Assembly: GCA_024516155.1 (NCBI GenBank)
Contig: JAJJXM010000007.1
Coordinates: 124,001-188,000, forward strand
Direction of reading: 5' to 3'
DNA length: 64,000 nucleotides
Source of the DNA: Pyronema omphalodes
Taxonomy: Eukaryota; Ascomycota; Pezizomycetes; Pezizales; Pyronemataceae
In this document: in pieces, positions 35,340 to 46,714 of the stretch
Layout: each line of letters starts with the position of its first letter
Numbering within the stretch: position 1 is the first letter of the stretch
Position numbers and translations under genes: made by a program
Notes under the pieces: generated by a model
What the model saw: the letters and a program-made list of their open reading frames with translations, nothing else
Told to the model about the DNA's origin: nothing
The model's database searches: none

Positions 35340-35765
35340 TAATGTAAATGGATGGGATGGGGATGGTGGGGATGGTGGGGATGGTGGGGATGGTGGGGAT
35401 GGATGGGATGGGTGATGGGGATGGGATGATATCTTTAATCCTTTAATCCTTTAATCCTTTAATCCTTTAATCCTTTAATCCTTTAATCCTTTAATCCTTT
35501 AACCCATAACCCATAACCCAGCCTAATGATTCTAGGTATCTACATGTATTTACTTAACCATTCTTTTTATTTTTATTTTTTAGATGATTCTGCAGTGATT
35601 CTACTGTTGCTGTGATTCTACTATTGCTGTGATTCTACTATTGCTGTGATGTTGCTGTGATTCTGCTGTGATTCTGCTGTGATTCTGCTGTGATTCTGCT
35701 GTGATTCTGCTGTGATTCTACTGTGATTCTGCTGTGATTCTGCTGTGATGTTATTCTACTGTTAC
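35340..35765. repeat. Three further tandem arrays
   Basis: GGGATGGT-type units (about 35355-35430) are followed directly by CTTTAATC (8 nt, about eight copies, 35433-35498) and then AACCCAT. After a short gap comes TGTGATTCTGC/TGTGATTCTAC (11 nt, about twelve imperfect copies, about 35594-35755). Confidence 0.9.
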
Positions 35766-36345
35766 TATGGTTCTACCGTTGCTACTGTTGCTGCTATGAT
35801 TCTAATTCTAATTCCGTAAAAAAAAAAAAAAACAAAAAAAAAGAAAAAAAAAAAAACATTCCGCAAAATCTCACCGGATCAAGAACAATATCGAAGTCTT
35901 TTTTTTATCCTATCTTACGATGTATCAATTCCATAGCTTTTTTGCTGCCGCCGCTGCTGCTGAAAATATCACGTCACCATATTCATCACCATATTCATCA
36001 CCACGCCGTGTTCCCGTATCCTTTCACGAAGCAGCGGTACACGGAAGATAATAGCAGTCACTGTAGTCACTGTAGTCACTGTAGTCACTATCCATAATAT
36101 TTTTTATTCCACAGTCACAGTCACAGTCACAAACCAGACCAGACCAGACCAGATCAGAGCAGAGCGTTAAACGTTTCGGCTACTTGCTCGCCGCTTGTCG
36201 CTTGAAGTTCCCGCGATTCGATACTGTGACTGTGAAAGCTGCAAGCGATATAAATACTGGTAGATAGGTAGACAAGCCAACCTGCTTACCTACGTATTCC
36301 TTGTCACCTCTGGATTGTTTATATACATACGATAATCTAAACTGG
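35766..36345. other. Gene-free DNA with short direct repeats
   Basis: Holds A-tracts (35818-35858), GTCACTGTA direct repeats (about 36057-36088), CACAGT repeats (36111-36128) and CCAGA repeats (36135-36152). No gene. Confidence 0.4.
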
Positions 36346-36348
36346 TAA

Positions 36349-36452
36349 ATTCCCCCCCCCCCCCATCCCCCCCCCCCCCGGTCCTCCTCCCATCCCCCAT
36401 CCCCGTCCCCCCGCCCATCCCCCCCCCACCCCACCCCCACCCCCACCCCCGC
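36349..36452. repeat. C-run cluster (G-quadruplex / i-motif potential) before the secreted-protein gene
   Basis: A roughly 100-nt block made mostly of long C-runs separated by single or few bases, ending about 75 bp before the ATG at 36529. The minus strand therefore has many closely spaced G-tracts, well above the G3+N1-7 pattern associated with quadruplexes. Confidence 0.75.
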
Positions 36453-36528
36453 CATGCTTGATGAAGCCTAGTTAAGCATATCTAATCCCTGCCAGACCAT
36501 CTCCATTCGCGTCACCATCCGCGTCACA

Positions 36529-37737
36529 ATGAAGCCCAACGCGCTTCTCTTCCTCGCCTCAGTAGCAGGGCGGGTACTAAGCGCACCGATTCCCACCGCC
36601 AAACACACCTCCCCCCTCCCCCTCACGGAAGCCGAAAAGAACTACATAATCGCCTCTGCGCAACCTCGGCCTGTGTATACCGCGCCCCTAGCCCCTCTCC
36701 CTCCATATCTCCCCAGCTACGACCCCACCACCTCCTCCCCCTCCCACTTCTCCTTAACCCAACCCGAAAAAGACTTCATCCTCCGCGCCGGCTATATCCC
36801 ACCCCCTCCTCCGCCAATCCAGAATTTCCTGCTCCTAGACTCAGAAAAAGGCTTCAAAGTAGCATCTGTGAAGCTCCCGCCCGGCGTAAAGCCAATTGAA
36901 GGCGATGGAAAAGGTCACGTTGGGAAACCGTGGGATTTACCCGTTATTGCGGATACTGCGGAGATTATGGATTGGTTGAGACCTCAGATCCCGCCGCCGC
37001 CCCCACAGGTGCTGGCGGGGTTTGAGGATATGCCGCCGCAGGGGGTTCATCCGCCTATGTTGCCGCCGGTTTTGCCGACGCAGGGGGAGGTACCAGAGGG
37101 CGTACATCCGCCGATGGTCTTGCCGCCTATTCCTCCGCCGCCGCCGCCGCAGGGGGTGCAGGGGACTCAGGGAACACAGGGGACTCAGGGATCACCACCA
37201 CAGGGACCAGTTCAGCCGCCGACGGTGGGTCCGGTTACTGCTGCTTCTAATCCAGTCCCTGGTGCTGGAACTGTAGCCGCCGCCGCAGTCGCAGCCGGAG
37301 CTGTAGCCGCATCACCGGCAGTACCAGCAGTACCAGCAGCCGCAGTCGCAGTCGCACCGGCAGCCCAGGTCCCAGCAGCCGCCGCCGCCGCCGCCGCCGC
37401 CGCCCCCGCTTCACCCCCCGCCGCCGCCCCCGCCCCCGCCGGACCACTCGCACCCTCCAGCCCACCCGCACCAGTCTCGCACGATTGCCCGCGCATCAAC
37501 ATAATCCCAATCGTGGAGAAGCCGCAACAAGTCTGGTGGGAAGAATACCAAGATTCCGAAGGTAACTTGCAGATGCGATACCTAATGTATGACGGGTACG
37601 GAGGTGTCCGGGATGCGTCACCTGAGGAACTTAGACTACAGCTTGAGTATGATGAGTTTTGGGATAAGAATTGGGAGAGGCTTATGAGGGAGGCGCTGGG
37701 GAATTGGGAGGAGTGGGATGAGGAGGATTGGGAGTAG
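36529..37737 (+). CDS. Secreted Pro/Ala-rich protein, 402 residues
   Basis: Single-exon ORF whose family I do not recognise. A signal peptide is evident (MKPNALLFLASVAGRVLSA). Three related short modules follow, each with an E-K-x-[YFG] core: LTEAEKNYII (about residue 32), LTQPEKDFIL (about 78) and LDSEKGFKVA (about 105). Next come Pro-rich repeats (GVHPPMLPP and GVHPPMVLPP), a collagen-like GTQGTQGTQG stretch, and a low-complexity Ala/Pro/Val domain (about 235-315). The C-terminal 80 residues look more folded and are acidic and Trp-rich (PQQVWWEEYQDSEG, then DEFWDKNWERL, ending EEWDEEDWE). It has no Cys-rich module and no obvious GPI tail. A cell-wall or extracellular protein is likely; function unknown. 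G/C-rich codon use in the Pro/Ala part differs from the C-terminal part. Confidence 0.7.
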   Translation: MKPNALLFLASVAGRVLSAPIPTAKHTSPLPLTEAEKNYIIASAQPRPVYTAPLAPLPPYLPSYDPTTSSPSHFSLTQPEKDFILRAGYIPPPPPPIQNFLLLDSEKGFKVASVKLPPGVKPIEGDGKGHVGKPWDLPVIADTAEIMDWLRPQIPPPPPQVLAGFEDMPPQGVHPPMLPPVLPTQGEVPEGVHPPMVLPPIPPPPPPQGVQGTQGTQGTQGSPPQGPVQPPTVGPVTAASNPVPGAGTVAAAAVAAGAVAASPAVPAVPAAAVAVAPAAQVPAAAAAAAAAAPASPPAAAPAPAGPLAPSSPPAPVSHDCPRINIIPIVEKPQQVWWEEYQDSEGNLQMRYLMYDGYGGVRDASPEELRLQLEYDEFWDKNWERLMREALGNWEEWDEEDWE

Positions 37738-38195
37738 TGGATGGGGGGTGGATGGGGATTTGGGGGGGGGGGGGGGTTGTGAAAAAAGACGAAAAAAAAA
37801 AACATCAGGGCGTTTTGGGATTGGGATTAGGATTGGAGTTACATAGATGGCATACATGATATTACTGGTTCTTTATATATATACATAACGATAATACTGT
37901 AATACTGTAATAGTAATGATAGTAATAAAAACCACATTATCCGCAAGCCAAAAAACCCAACTTTTCCTTTAATACAGATTTTATGAAATATAAATCCATT
38001 TGTTTTTTTTTTTTCTTTTCTTTTTTACATTTTAATCTAATTATACACCGATCAAGAGTCTCTAAGGCTTATGCGGGAAAACTATCTGTAGTGAAATATA
38101 AATCTATACGAGGGTTTTGGAAGTTGTAATTATGATGAGTGATTGTGTATGATGTTATAACGGGGCGGGTTGGGGTGTGGATTTTATTGAAGGGA
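37738..38195. other. 3' region of the secreted-protein gene
   Basis: A/T-rich DNA with a G-run (37760-37776) and T-tract (38005-38020). No gene. Confidence 0.4.
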
Positions 38196-38310
38196 GGGGG
38201 GAGGGGGGAGGGAGGGGGGCGGAGGGAGGGAGGGACGGAGGGACGGAGGGACGGAGGGACGGAGGGACGGAGGGACGGAGGGGCGGAGGGACGGAAGGAC
38301 GGAGGGAGGG
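38196..38310. repeat. 8-nt GGACGGAG array
   Basis: GGAGGG-rich sequence passing into about nine copies of the GGACGGAG unit (about 38226-38300) with one internal variant. Confidence 0.9.
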
Positions 38311-38409
38311 ATATCGATAGAGAAAAATTGGATTGTATATATACACATACATACACATACACATATCAATTCCCAAATTCCCAAATTCCAAATTCCAAAT
38401 TTCCAATGT

Positions 38410-38780
38410 CAATGTCGATGTCGATGTCGATGTCATGATCCAGTTTTCTATAGAAGCTCCCTTTATATACCAGGAATGAAGGGGTGATTAATCGAATGTG
38501 GTTGATTTCTTTGATTTTTTTTGGAATTTTTGGAAGTTTTGGTTGCTTGACCTTGTGTTTATATATAATTCCTATACTCTGCATACTTTGCATACTTTGC
38601 GTGCTGCACATACTACACATACTACACATACTACACATACTACACATACTACCCATCCTACCCATCCTACCCATCCTACCCATACCCCAAATACCCCAAA
38701 TACCCCAAATACCCCAAATACCCCAAATACCCCAAATACCCCAAATACCCCAAATACCCCAAATACCCCAAATACTCCAC
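38410..38780. repeat. Successive arrays, mostly 9-nt units
   Basis: A GTCGAT hexamer repeat (38411-38434) is followed, after unique DNA, by three adjoining 9-nt arrays. These are ACATACTAC (about 38606-38650), CATCCTACC (about 38651-38682) and AAATACCCC (about ten copies, 38687-38776). Confidence 0.9.
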
Positions 38781-39378
38781 AGTATCACCACATTTCCAGC
38801 CCAACCTTCAATCATGATTACTATCAAATTCCATATCTGAAGTAGCCATTTTAAAAATGGATTAATTATTCACGATTACGACGAAATGATGATTTTCACG
38901 CAAAGGGAGCAGGCCAGCTAGCCAGAGAGCAAGAATACGTATTTCAACCCCCCCCCCCCCCCGGCGAACCCAAATAAAGTCAAAAGAAAGAAAAAAAAAA
39001 AAGAAGAAATGAAAGAAAAGAAAGAAAAAAAGAAGAAAAAAAGAAAAAAAAGATCAATTGATTGTATATTCATTCCCATAACGCCTTTTTAAAAATCCAA
39101 AACAGTGAAGACTTTTTCCCCGTATATCCATCCATATCCATATCCATTTCTTCTCTTCTCTTCTCTTCTCTCGCTGTAAATCTTTTCCGGTTTATTCATA
39201 TCTCCACATCTTCGTATCTCCAGAGCATGCTTTTAGAAAACCGGTTTTCAAAGTTTTGATTGAAGAGGAAGGAGTAAAGAGGGAAGTTTAGGTTTAAACT
39301 ATGCACTATGTTAGCCATGATTCTTTCAGTACCTCGCAATATGCTCCTCTTTCCCCATCCCCGTTCTCATCCCCATCG
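38781..39378. other. Gene-free DNA
   Basis: A C-run (38948-38961), an A/G-rich block (38985-39050) and CATCCATATC/CTTCT repeats (39120-39170). The end of the TRM112 transcript probably falls here. Confidence 0.4.
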
Positions 39379-40009
39379 CTAGTCCAGCCCAGCTCCAGTA
39401 AACCACATCCAGACCAACACCCCATGCCAACAACGATCCCAGAAAGAAAGAAAAAACAACATACCCAAATGATTCGGCAACAAAAAGTTTGCAATACCCT
39501 GATGAATATTATATTCATGTTGACAATTTCTGCAGACCAATTTTCCGGAGATAACCTGAGTTTCTACGAGGAGTGTGTGGAGATCTTTGATCATTTGAGC
39601 GTCTAGGTCGCCTTCTGGCTTGGTGGAGGGAAGGGTTGTGAAGCCGAGCTGTGGAGTGGGCGGTTAGCTTGTGCTCTTTTGTCTAATCCTCTTGGTGGGG
39701 GGTGCGGGTCTGCGCGCCGTGAGGGGAGGGGACGAAGGAGAAGCAGCAGCAGCAGCACCACCAGCAGTCGCGGCAGTAGCAGCCAGGTAAAGAAAAGGTT
39801 AAGAACTTCAGGGGGGGACTTACAGAAGCCGCCGTCTGGACAAGAGCAGGCCACTCAATCCTAGGTAAAATATTCCTAATAAACTCCTCATTGATTTCCA
39901 ATTCCTCCTGGACCAATTCGGCATCTCTAAACTCTAGAGGAAAAGCATTGCTGGAGGTTTTGCACGCCTTGACTGCGCAGGTGATGTAGTTTGTTGTTAG
40001 GATCTTCAT
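39379..40009 (-). CDS. trm112: Multifunctional methyltransferase-activating subunit Trm112
   Basis: Small zinc-binding partner that activates tRNA, rRNA and eRF1 methyltransferases (Trm9, Trm11, Bud23, Mtq2 in yeast). Exon 1 is 40009-39824 (62 codons, MKILTTNYITCAVKAC..). The intron is 39823-39649 (GTAAGT..CTAAC..CACAG, 175 nt) and exon 2 begins at 39648 with LGFTTLP. The Cys pairs C11/C16 and CRNC (about residues 101 and 104) match the family zinc site, as do RNILPRIEW, LVETQV..GKLVC and GIANFLLPNHL. The ORF reads on past NHL as a hydrophobic tail to a stop at 39379. Trm112 normally ends within a residue or two of NHL, and a GTATGT occurs at 39464, so a second intron probably truncates the tail. 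I could not place its acceptor. Core length (123 residues to NHL) fits the family. Confidence 0.88.
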
Positions 40010-42132
40010 TTTCGCGGGCAGGAGGCTTGCTGGAGCTGTAGTTGGAGCTTCGGGGGTGCTGGAGGTTCTGGGTAGCGATGCTGTGAGACGCGGCGGGGGA
40101 CTTGCTATCTATGTACTTGGAGCCGCATCTAATTTTCTACAGGGATCCCGGAAGCTTAACGCTACAGTGTCAAGGCACACGCTAATGGTGGGAATCGCTT
40201 GGCGTGGGGAGGCAGGGAAAAGGACCGGGAGGGAAAGGCGTGCCAGAGCGTGCCGAAGCAGGGCAGATGAGATGGACACCGGCGGAAACGAGCGGCGTTC
40301 TAGAAGCTGGCATATGCACAAGATGGCAATCATTGTGAGGGACAGTTTATTGTGGTTATATCTATGGAAATTATGGCAAAATTACGCCAGAAAACGAATA
40401 GCAAGTATTTTACGGGACGGTTTTATGCTAAATAATACGTGTGTAGCTGAATCAAGATGACGAGATGCGGGCATTGTGCTTATGCCGAGATGTAGAAAAG
40501 CTTAGAGTAGGTACCTCCGGTGATTTCAGATACGTGGGAGATGCGTTTAGAAAGGACACCGATGATGACGATGGAAATCCACCAGGTCCACTCTCAAAAT
40601 AGACCCAGCAGCACACTTGTAGCCGGTATTGACGGAGTAAGACAGGTATAAACAGCCGTTGACTGCTGAAGGATAAAGGGCATCATAACGACATGGATGT
40701 GCCGGAGGAGGTAGAACGCGACGGATGGCAGCATTGATGAATGCTCAGAAAGCCGTATTCTCGGGAGCAAAACTATGAAATTGAATAGACACTGTTAGCC
40801 GTGCAAGAAAGGTTGCTGGTACATTGATGGCGAGCTGTGATGGAGAAGAGGTTGAGAACAGAAGATGCCCGGATGTCCGGGAGTACGCGGGAGTCCGTGG
40901 CGTCATGGAACAGCTGCCAGAACGGGCCGTAAAGTATGCTATGCATGCAGCAGAGTTTCCGGTATAGATCACCGATGGATCATGTTTGCCCTGGGCTTTG
41001 TGGAAGGAAATGCCGTCGTTGGTGATGCTGGTTACTGCTGAAGCTGGAGTAGTCGGCGGAGTAAATCATCGCGTCGTAAAACAACAGCAACCGATGGAAT
41101 ACCATCAAAACGCGAATGAAAATACACTGTCATCCCATCGGTAGATTCAACTCGTATTGTAATCTATCTGGTGCTTCGTGATGGGATTCCATGAGGGTTG
41201 AAATATCGGCACGTGCATTCGTGTAGCTGGTTGCAGCACAGCTTCAGGGTGTTGAGATGACGTCTTCTGCCCTGTCTTTCATCGATGCCGTTCGTATGGA
41301 ATGCGGAATCTTCGTTTGTGAAGTCGTGGATACTGAAGTACTGTATGACACAGCTCCCCACGCGTTCGTGAGTTTTGTCGAGATCTTTCAGGAGAAAAGT
41401 TCAGATTCAATAACAAGACGCCAGGTTCTCGTAGAAAGGCGCCGCTCAGAAACAATGCACTGTTACCACGCTCCGCCCCTTCCCTGATAAGGCATAGCGC
41501 CCCATCCGTCGGGCAATGCGATTTCCTGCCCCCTTCCTAACACGCACGTCGCAGAATTCCCCATCTCCTCCGTTAAGTTGCGTGCATCCCGAATACAAGC
41601 TTGACAAAGGCAGAGCTGTCTTTCCCCGAAAGCAAGCTTGGTGATCAAGCACCGACGACAGGAAAACGACGAAACTGCGGAACGCCACTCAGGGACACAT
41701 ACTTTTACATCGCATCCCTTACGCCCTTACGTTTCGATCCAAATCACATCTTTCCATCGCACGACACCGCGCTCATACCCAGCCACTGTTTCTCTCATCT
41801 CGGCTACATACTGTCACCAACCTACGAAAGATTGTCTTTTTTGCCGAAACATCCTAATCTCTCTATTACCGTCTGAGAGCTTCTCCAACACGCCTTTACC
41901 AACCCACCCCGCTTACCTGTCGAGTGTCGCCTCTAACTCGCCATCTGAGGCGCGTCTAACCAAGCTTTCAACGCGACCCTTCCTTTCCCTCCTCCCCGTT
42001 TCCCCTCTTTCCTCCCCCACCACAACCACTACAGCTACGATCACGCAGACGCTCTTCTACCATCTGGTAACCGCGTTCTGATTCCCTGGTAACGCCCTCG
42101 GTAAATGCGACGCTGGTCATAACCAGCCGACC
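40010..42132. other. Divergent region between TRM112 and SET1
   Basis: About 2.1 kb with no supportable gene. ORFs on both strands (for example 40056-40460 plus, 41638-42081 plus) lack recognisable sequence. The last 200 bp before the SET1 ATG are C/T-rich, as in many fungal leaders. Confidence 0.4.
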
Positions 42133-45100
42133 ATGTCGCGCGCAGGATATGCCGACTTCTTCCCCTCTGCCCCCTCTGTGCTAGCCAAGAAGGCTCAAGC
42201 TGAGCGAGCAGCAAAGGAGAGGGCGAAGGCGGCTCGCCGAACAAACGATGAGTACGACCGTGATGCATCAGGTGTTCGTTCTTCTGGCAGCACATCATCG
42301 ATTACATCCACGTTAGCACAGAGCACATCGCAGCTGACACCAGCAACCTCAAGTTCGTCGCCCCTGGATGTTAGTCCTAGAACGACAACAAAAGCTGAGA
42401 AGTTATCACTTGAAACGCATAAAGAATCCCCACACCCGGAAATTCCAACACCCAAAGCAACTCCTCCGGCGGTCGCGAAACCAGCGGAACGCAACTTTGC
42501 CATCAAATATGATCCGGCCTTGAATAAAGACCTCGTTCCTAAGAAGGGAAAGCATCCCATTTACCGCTACGACGGCGAAGGCGTACGTACATGCATTTTT
42601 CACTTTTGCGGTCCGACGGTTGGCGCGCGTGCCACTGTGCATACTAACTGTATGGCAGGCTCCTCCCGTGGAAGACCCCCGAAAAGACCATCCGGACTAT
42701 CGAAAGGGACACGGCCCCGCAGTCGGAAAGAAAAGACTTCGCCTTGCATTGGATCGTGCTAGGTGGGAATGGGACCAAAATTACATTGGCCCTGGACCCC
42801 CGGCGCAGATTCTTATCACCGGGCTCTCCACTTTAGCAACTGAACATGAAGTATTAATGAACTTTAAGCAATTTGGCGATATCGAAAAGTTCGAGTTAAA
42901 AATGGACCCGACAACCGGAGGTTCCCTAGGAGTGTGTACCATTATCTACCGCGATAATAAAGCGACGAAGGCATTGGGACACCAGTCTGCAAAGCGTGCT
43001 ACTCAGAAGGGTAACGGACTTCGAATTGCTATGCAACATGTTAAAGTAGTGCTAGATCGCGACGGCCTAAAATGTACGAAGGTTGTAAATCGCATCTTAG
43101 AGGAGAAGCGCAAGAAGCAGGACGAGCTACGGCGGAAGCAAGAAGAGGAAGAATCTAAGAACCGCGAAAGCGCCGCTAAAAACGCTCCACCAGAGCGACG
43201 AGACGAGGCCCAGACTACAGATCAAGATAACCGGTTCAACAAACCCCGGCCAGCAAACTACAAGGCAATTGACGACCTGGGGCAGCGACCGGCGGTATGG
43301 ATTTCGTCAAAACATATTCCCGGAGGCTCGCGGATGGTTAAGCATTTATATGGTCGGTTACGCAATTTTGGTGTGGAGGAAATACTATGGGATAAGGACG
43401 GTTACTTTGTTGTTTTTGAAACGTTGAAAGGACTGAACAAGTGTCGCATGATGTGTAACGGAGACCGCTTGTTCAATTTCCCAATGTTCATGGAGGCCTA
43501 TAAATATGGAAATCCAGCGGAACGTCAGCAAGAAGCACAAAAAAAGCAGGAATTTGAAAAACCGGATGTTTTGAAGTTATCGGTCAAGGGAGCTTACAAA
43601 GACTTGTTGGATTCGCTTGTGTCGGATGTTCGGAAACGTATTGCAGATCCATTCATCTTTGATTTGTTGGAGCCAGAAAGGTTGAAGAGAAGAAAGGTAG
43701 AGGAACACAGCACAGGAGAGGTGAAGGAGGAGGAGCCTGCACCCACCCCTGTGTCACTAACTCTGCCGGAACAACCCACCGCACTACAAATATCCCACCT
43801 TCCTCGGTTCAAGAAGCGCCCGAAGCCAAAGAGGGTGGAAGCCCCTACGTCAGATGCTACAACACCTTCAAAGAGGGCACAGGCCAGACCTTTGGCGCAC
43901 AGTCTCAACCAGTACGATGTGGCGCCATCAGATGACGAATCCACAACGACCGATCGGAGGCCACTGTCACCGGGCTCAGATTTCCGTGCCTTGTCAACAG
44001 ATATCGGTGATGACGATGCCACAAGCGTTGCCGCATCATTCGCCGACCTCCGGAATCGCAAGAGGAAGAGGAGTCCGTCACGGCTCAAGGACGCTGCTTT
44101 GGATACGGATGACGAGGAAGCAGATGAGCCTGAGTCTGCAGAAAGAACAAGGGAAGGAAGCCATATGGATGTGGATGAAGAGCATGCTGCGGCAGACATC
44201 GATCCCTTTGCTGAAGAGACGGATGAAGACATTACCACTCGTCGTAAGAAGCCTCGGAAATCTAGCTTTGTGGAAGAACCCGAGGCTGCCAAAGACGAGG
44301 ATGTGGATGTGGATATCATGGGTCTCGACGATGTCCAGGATGACTTATTGGTAAAGACAGAAGAGATGGAAGACCCTGCACCGGTAATAGTTGATACAAC
44401 CTGGATGGAATCTACAACAGATTACCCCAGACCCTCAGTGGAAGACGATATGGATATGATCCTCGACCTTGATGGAATACAAGCATGTGTTCTTGACTCG
44501 GAGGATTTCCAATTCCTCCGTGCTGCTATCAAAGAAAAGGATATCAAACCCTCACATATTGGAAACGCCTACATGTGGGCCTGTAAGGTCAAAGAAGTTA
44601 AGGCCTCGAACCACGATGGCAAAAGAGGCGTTATCCATGCCCTCGAGAAGATTGAGGGCTTCTACCGTCCCAATCCTTCTGGATGTGCACGAACGGAAGG
44701 TTACCGCAAGATCCCGGAGGCTGAAAAGTCGATGTATCTACCACATCGACTGGCAGTTGCCGCCAAACGTGCTAACGCCGCCAATCAAACCACCTCTTCC
44801 GCCGCGTCAAAAACTACAGCCACCAAAACCAACAAACCTCTTTCTTCCTCCCGCGAAAACCGTGTTAATAACCGTCGCTTGGTTCAAGAACTCAATAACC
44901 AGAAACAGATCCTTAGTGGCGATGCTGATGTTATGAGATTCAACCAACTTAAGAAGCGGAAAAAGCCGGTACGATTTGCAAGATCTGCAATTCATAATTG
45001 GGGTCTATATGCCATGGAGAACATTGCAGCAAACGATATGATCATCGAGTATGTCGGAGAGATTGTCCGTCAACAGGTGGCAGATATGCGAGAAAGGAAG

Positions 45101-45449
45101 TACATCAAGAGTGGTATTGGTAGCAGTTATTTGTTCAGAATTGACGAAAATACTGTTATTGATGCTACTAAAAAGGGTGGTATCGCAAGATTCATCAACC
45201 ACTCTTGTACTCCGAACTGCACGGCCAAGATTATTAAGGTCGAAGGCAGTAAGCGTATCGTCATCTACGCAATGCGGGATATCTCAGAGAGTGCGTTTCC
45301 CCCATTCTATTCTTTAACGAAACAAATAACTAACAAAATCAACAGACGAAGAGTTGACGTACGATTATAAGTTTGAGCGCGAGCTCGACAGCGATGAACG
45401 TATCCCCTGTCTTTGTGGATCCAGCGGCTGTAAAGGGTTTTTGAATTAA
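42133..45449 (+). CDS. set1: Histone H3K4 methyltransferase Set1 (COMPASS catalytic subunit)
   Basis: Methylates H3 lysine 4 as the catalytic subunit of COMPASS. Three exons: 42133-42582, 42659-45290 and 45346-45449, giving 1061 residues. Intron 1 (76 nt, GTACGT..GGCAG) restores YDGEG-APPVEDP. Intron 2 (55 nt, GTGCGT..CTAAC..ACAG) restores [16 protein letters not shown]. Without the second splice the post-SET motif would be lost. In order: a low-complexity N-terminus; an RRM (about 195-290, [15 protein letters not shown]..); a Set1-type second RNA-binding region (about 360-440, [20 protein letters not shown]); an acidic, phosphosite-rich middle; an n-SET domain (about 760-870, with [12 protein letters not shown]); and the SET domain (about 920-1045). 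The SET domain shows [26 protein letters not shown] and [16 protein letters not shown] post-SET zinc motif, [13 protein letters not shown], closes the protein. Catalytic landmarks are intact. Confidence 0.96.
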
Positions 45450-46714
45450 TTTCATTATTCCTTTTTTTTTTTCTTATTACCTTTACGTTTTTCCTTTGGT
45501 GTCGGGTGTTCATGTGGTTTTTTTTGGGACTTTCTCAGGTGTCGGTTGATTTATATGTTATTTCCTTTTTTTCTTGAAAACCTGGTTTCCTATTATTTTT
45601 TCGGTCTATGATGGATAGTGTCTTTTCTTATATCTCTTCGTGTACCATTTTTATGGTATCATGCTGGAAACCATACCAGCGTTTTACCTAACCCCTGCAC
45701 CCTCCACCTCACTCCCTCCCTCCCTTCAACATTCCGCTTCAACCTCGACTACGGGTCTACTTAACTCTACCTCTACTTACAAACATAACTTAATGAGCAG
45801 TAGATGATGATGTTTCAACACTTTATTTGGCAAAAAGTACTTTTTTCTTTCAATTTCTTTTATGCATTGGCCAACAGGTTCTATGTACGTTATGATCGGA
45901 GGAAGTGTGTGAATAGGATGATTAGAAGGGAGAGATTGGAAAGTCTGGGAAATCTAGGCAAAGTCGGATGGAATTGGATGAAACTTGGGAAAGTTGGGTG
46001 GAGGTGAAGCAGATTTGGCAAAGCTGTATGAAGTTGGGTGGATATACAAGAGGTCAGGGAATCTGGATGGACTGCAAAGGCTCTGGCCTGCCATGGGATT
46101 GCAACAGGACTGCAATACGGAATTCGTGGAGGATATCAGGGACTGTAGGGGATTGGGGCCAGAAGATATCTGGTAAGGACAATAAGGAGGGTTAGAAAGA
46201 ATAGATGGGTAATTCCATAATCGAACCTAGATACTGGTTTTTGTGAATCGTGTATCGTGAATCGTGAATTGAAACTACTGATTCTCGTGAGTAAAATAAC
46301 TCTTGTATCCTGCATAGCAGTGAGTATCTGTAGATATCAGTAGGGTATTGGAACAATGACTCATACATAAGTTTCTCTCCAACGCTAAATCTCCGTATCA
46401 CCACATCATCCGGAATCCCCAAATCCTCTATCCACATCCGGGAATCCGAGGTTACAATGATCTACCCCACTGTCACCCCACTGTATACCATCTCCGCGGA
46501 ACATTACGGAGCTTGTGAAGCTCTATAAAGCTTTGCATAGCTCTACGGAACTAAGCAAAGATCTTCTTTATATAAAGCTCCATTGTTTCCCCAGTAATCT
46601 CCCCAGCCTTCTCCAGGTCTTCAAATCTCCACCGAAGATTTACCATCTCACACTGAGCTTATATCTACCCACCACAGCCCAATATCAACTCTTCAATTCC
46701 AACAAACCCCAACC
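45450..46714. other. Intergenic region after SET1
   Basis: No gene supported. Imperfect purine-rich repeats built on GGAAAGTTGGGTGGA occur at about 45935-46035, and GTGAATCGT repeats at about 46243-46270. Confidence 0.4.

Noticed and set aside
40056..42081. Several ORFs of 75-150 codons between TRM112 and SET1
   Set aside because: They overlap each other on both strands, without family resemblance or splice signals.
42133..45370. Two separate genes for the SET1 locus ORFs
   Set aside because: The splices at 42583-42658 and 45291-45345 join them into one protein with the complete Set1 domain order, including the post-SET motif.
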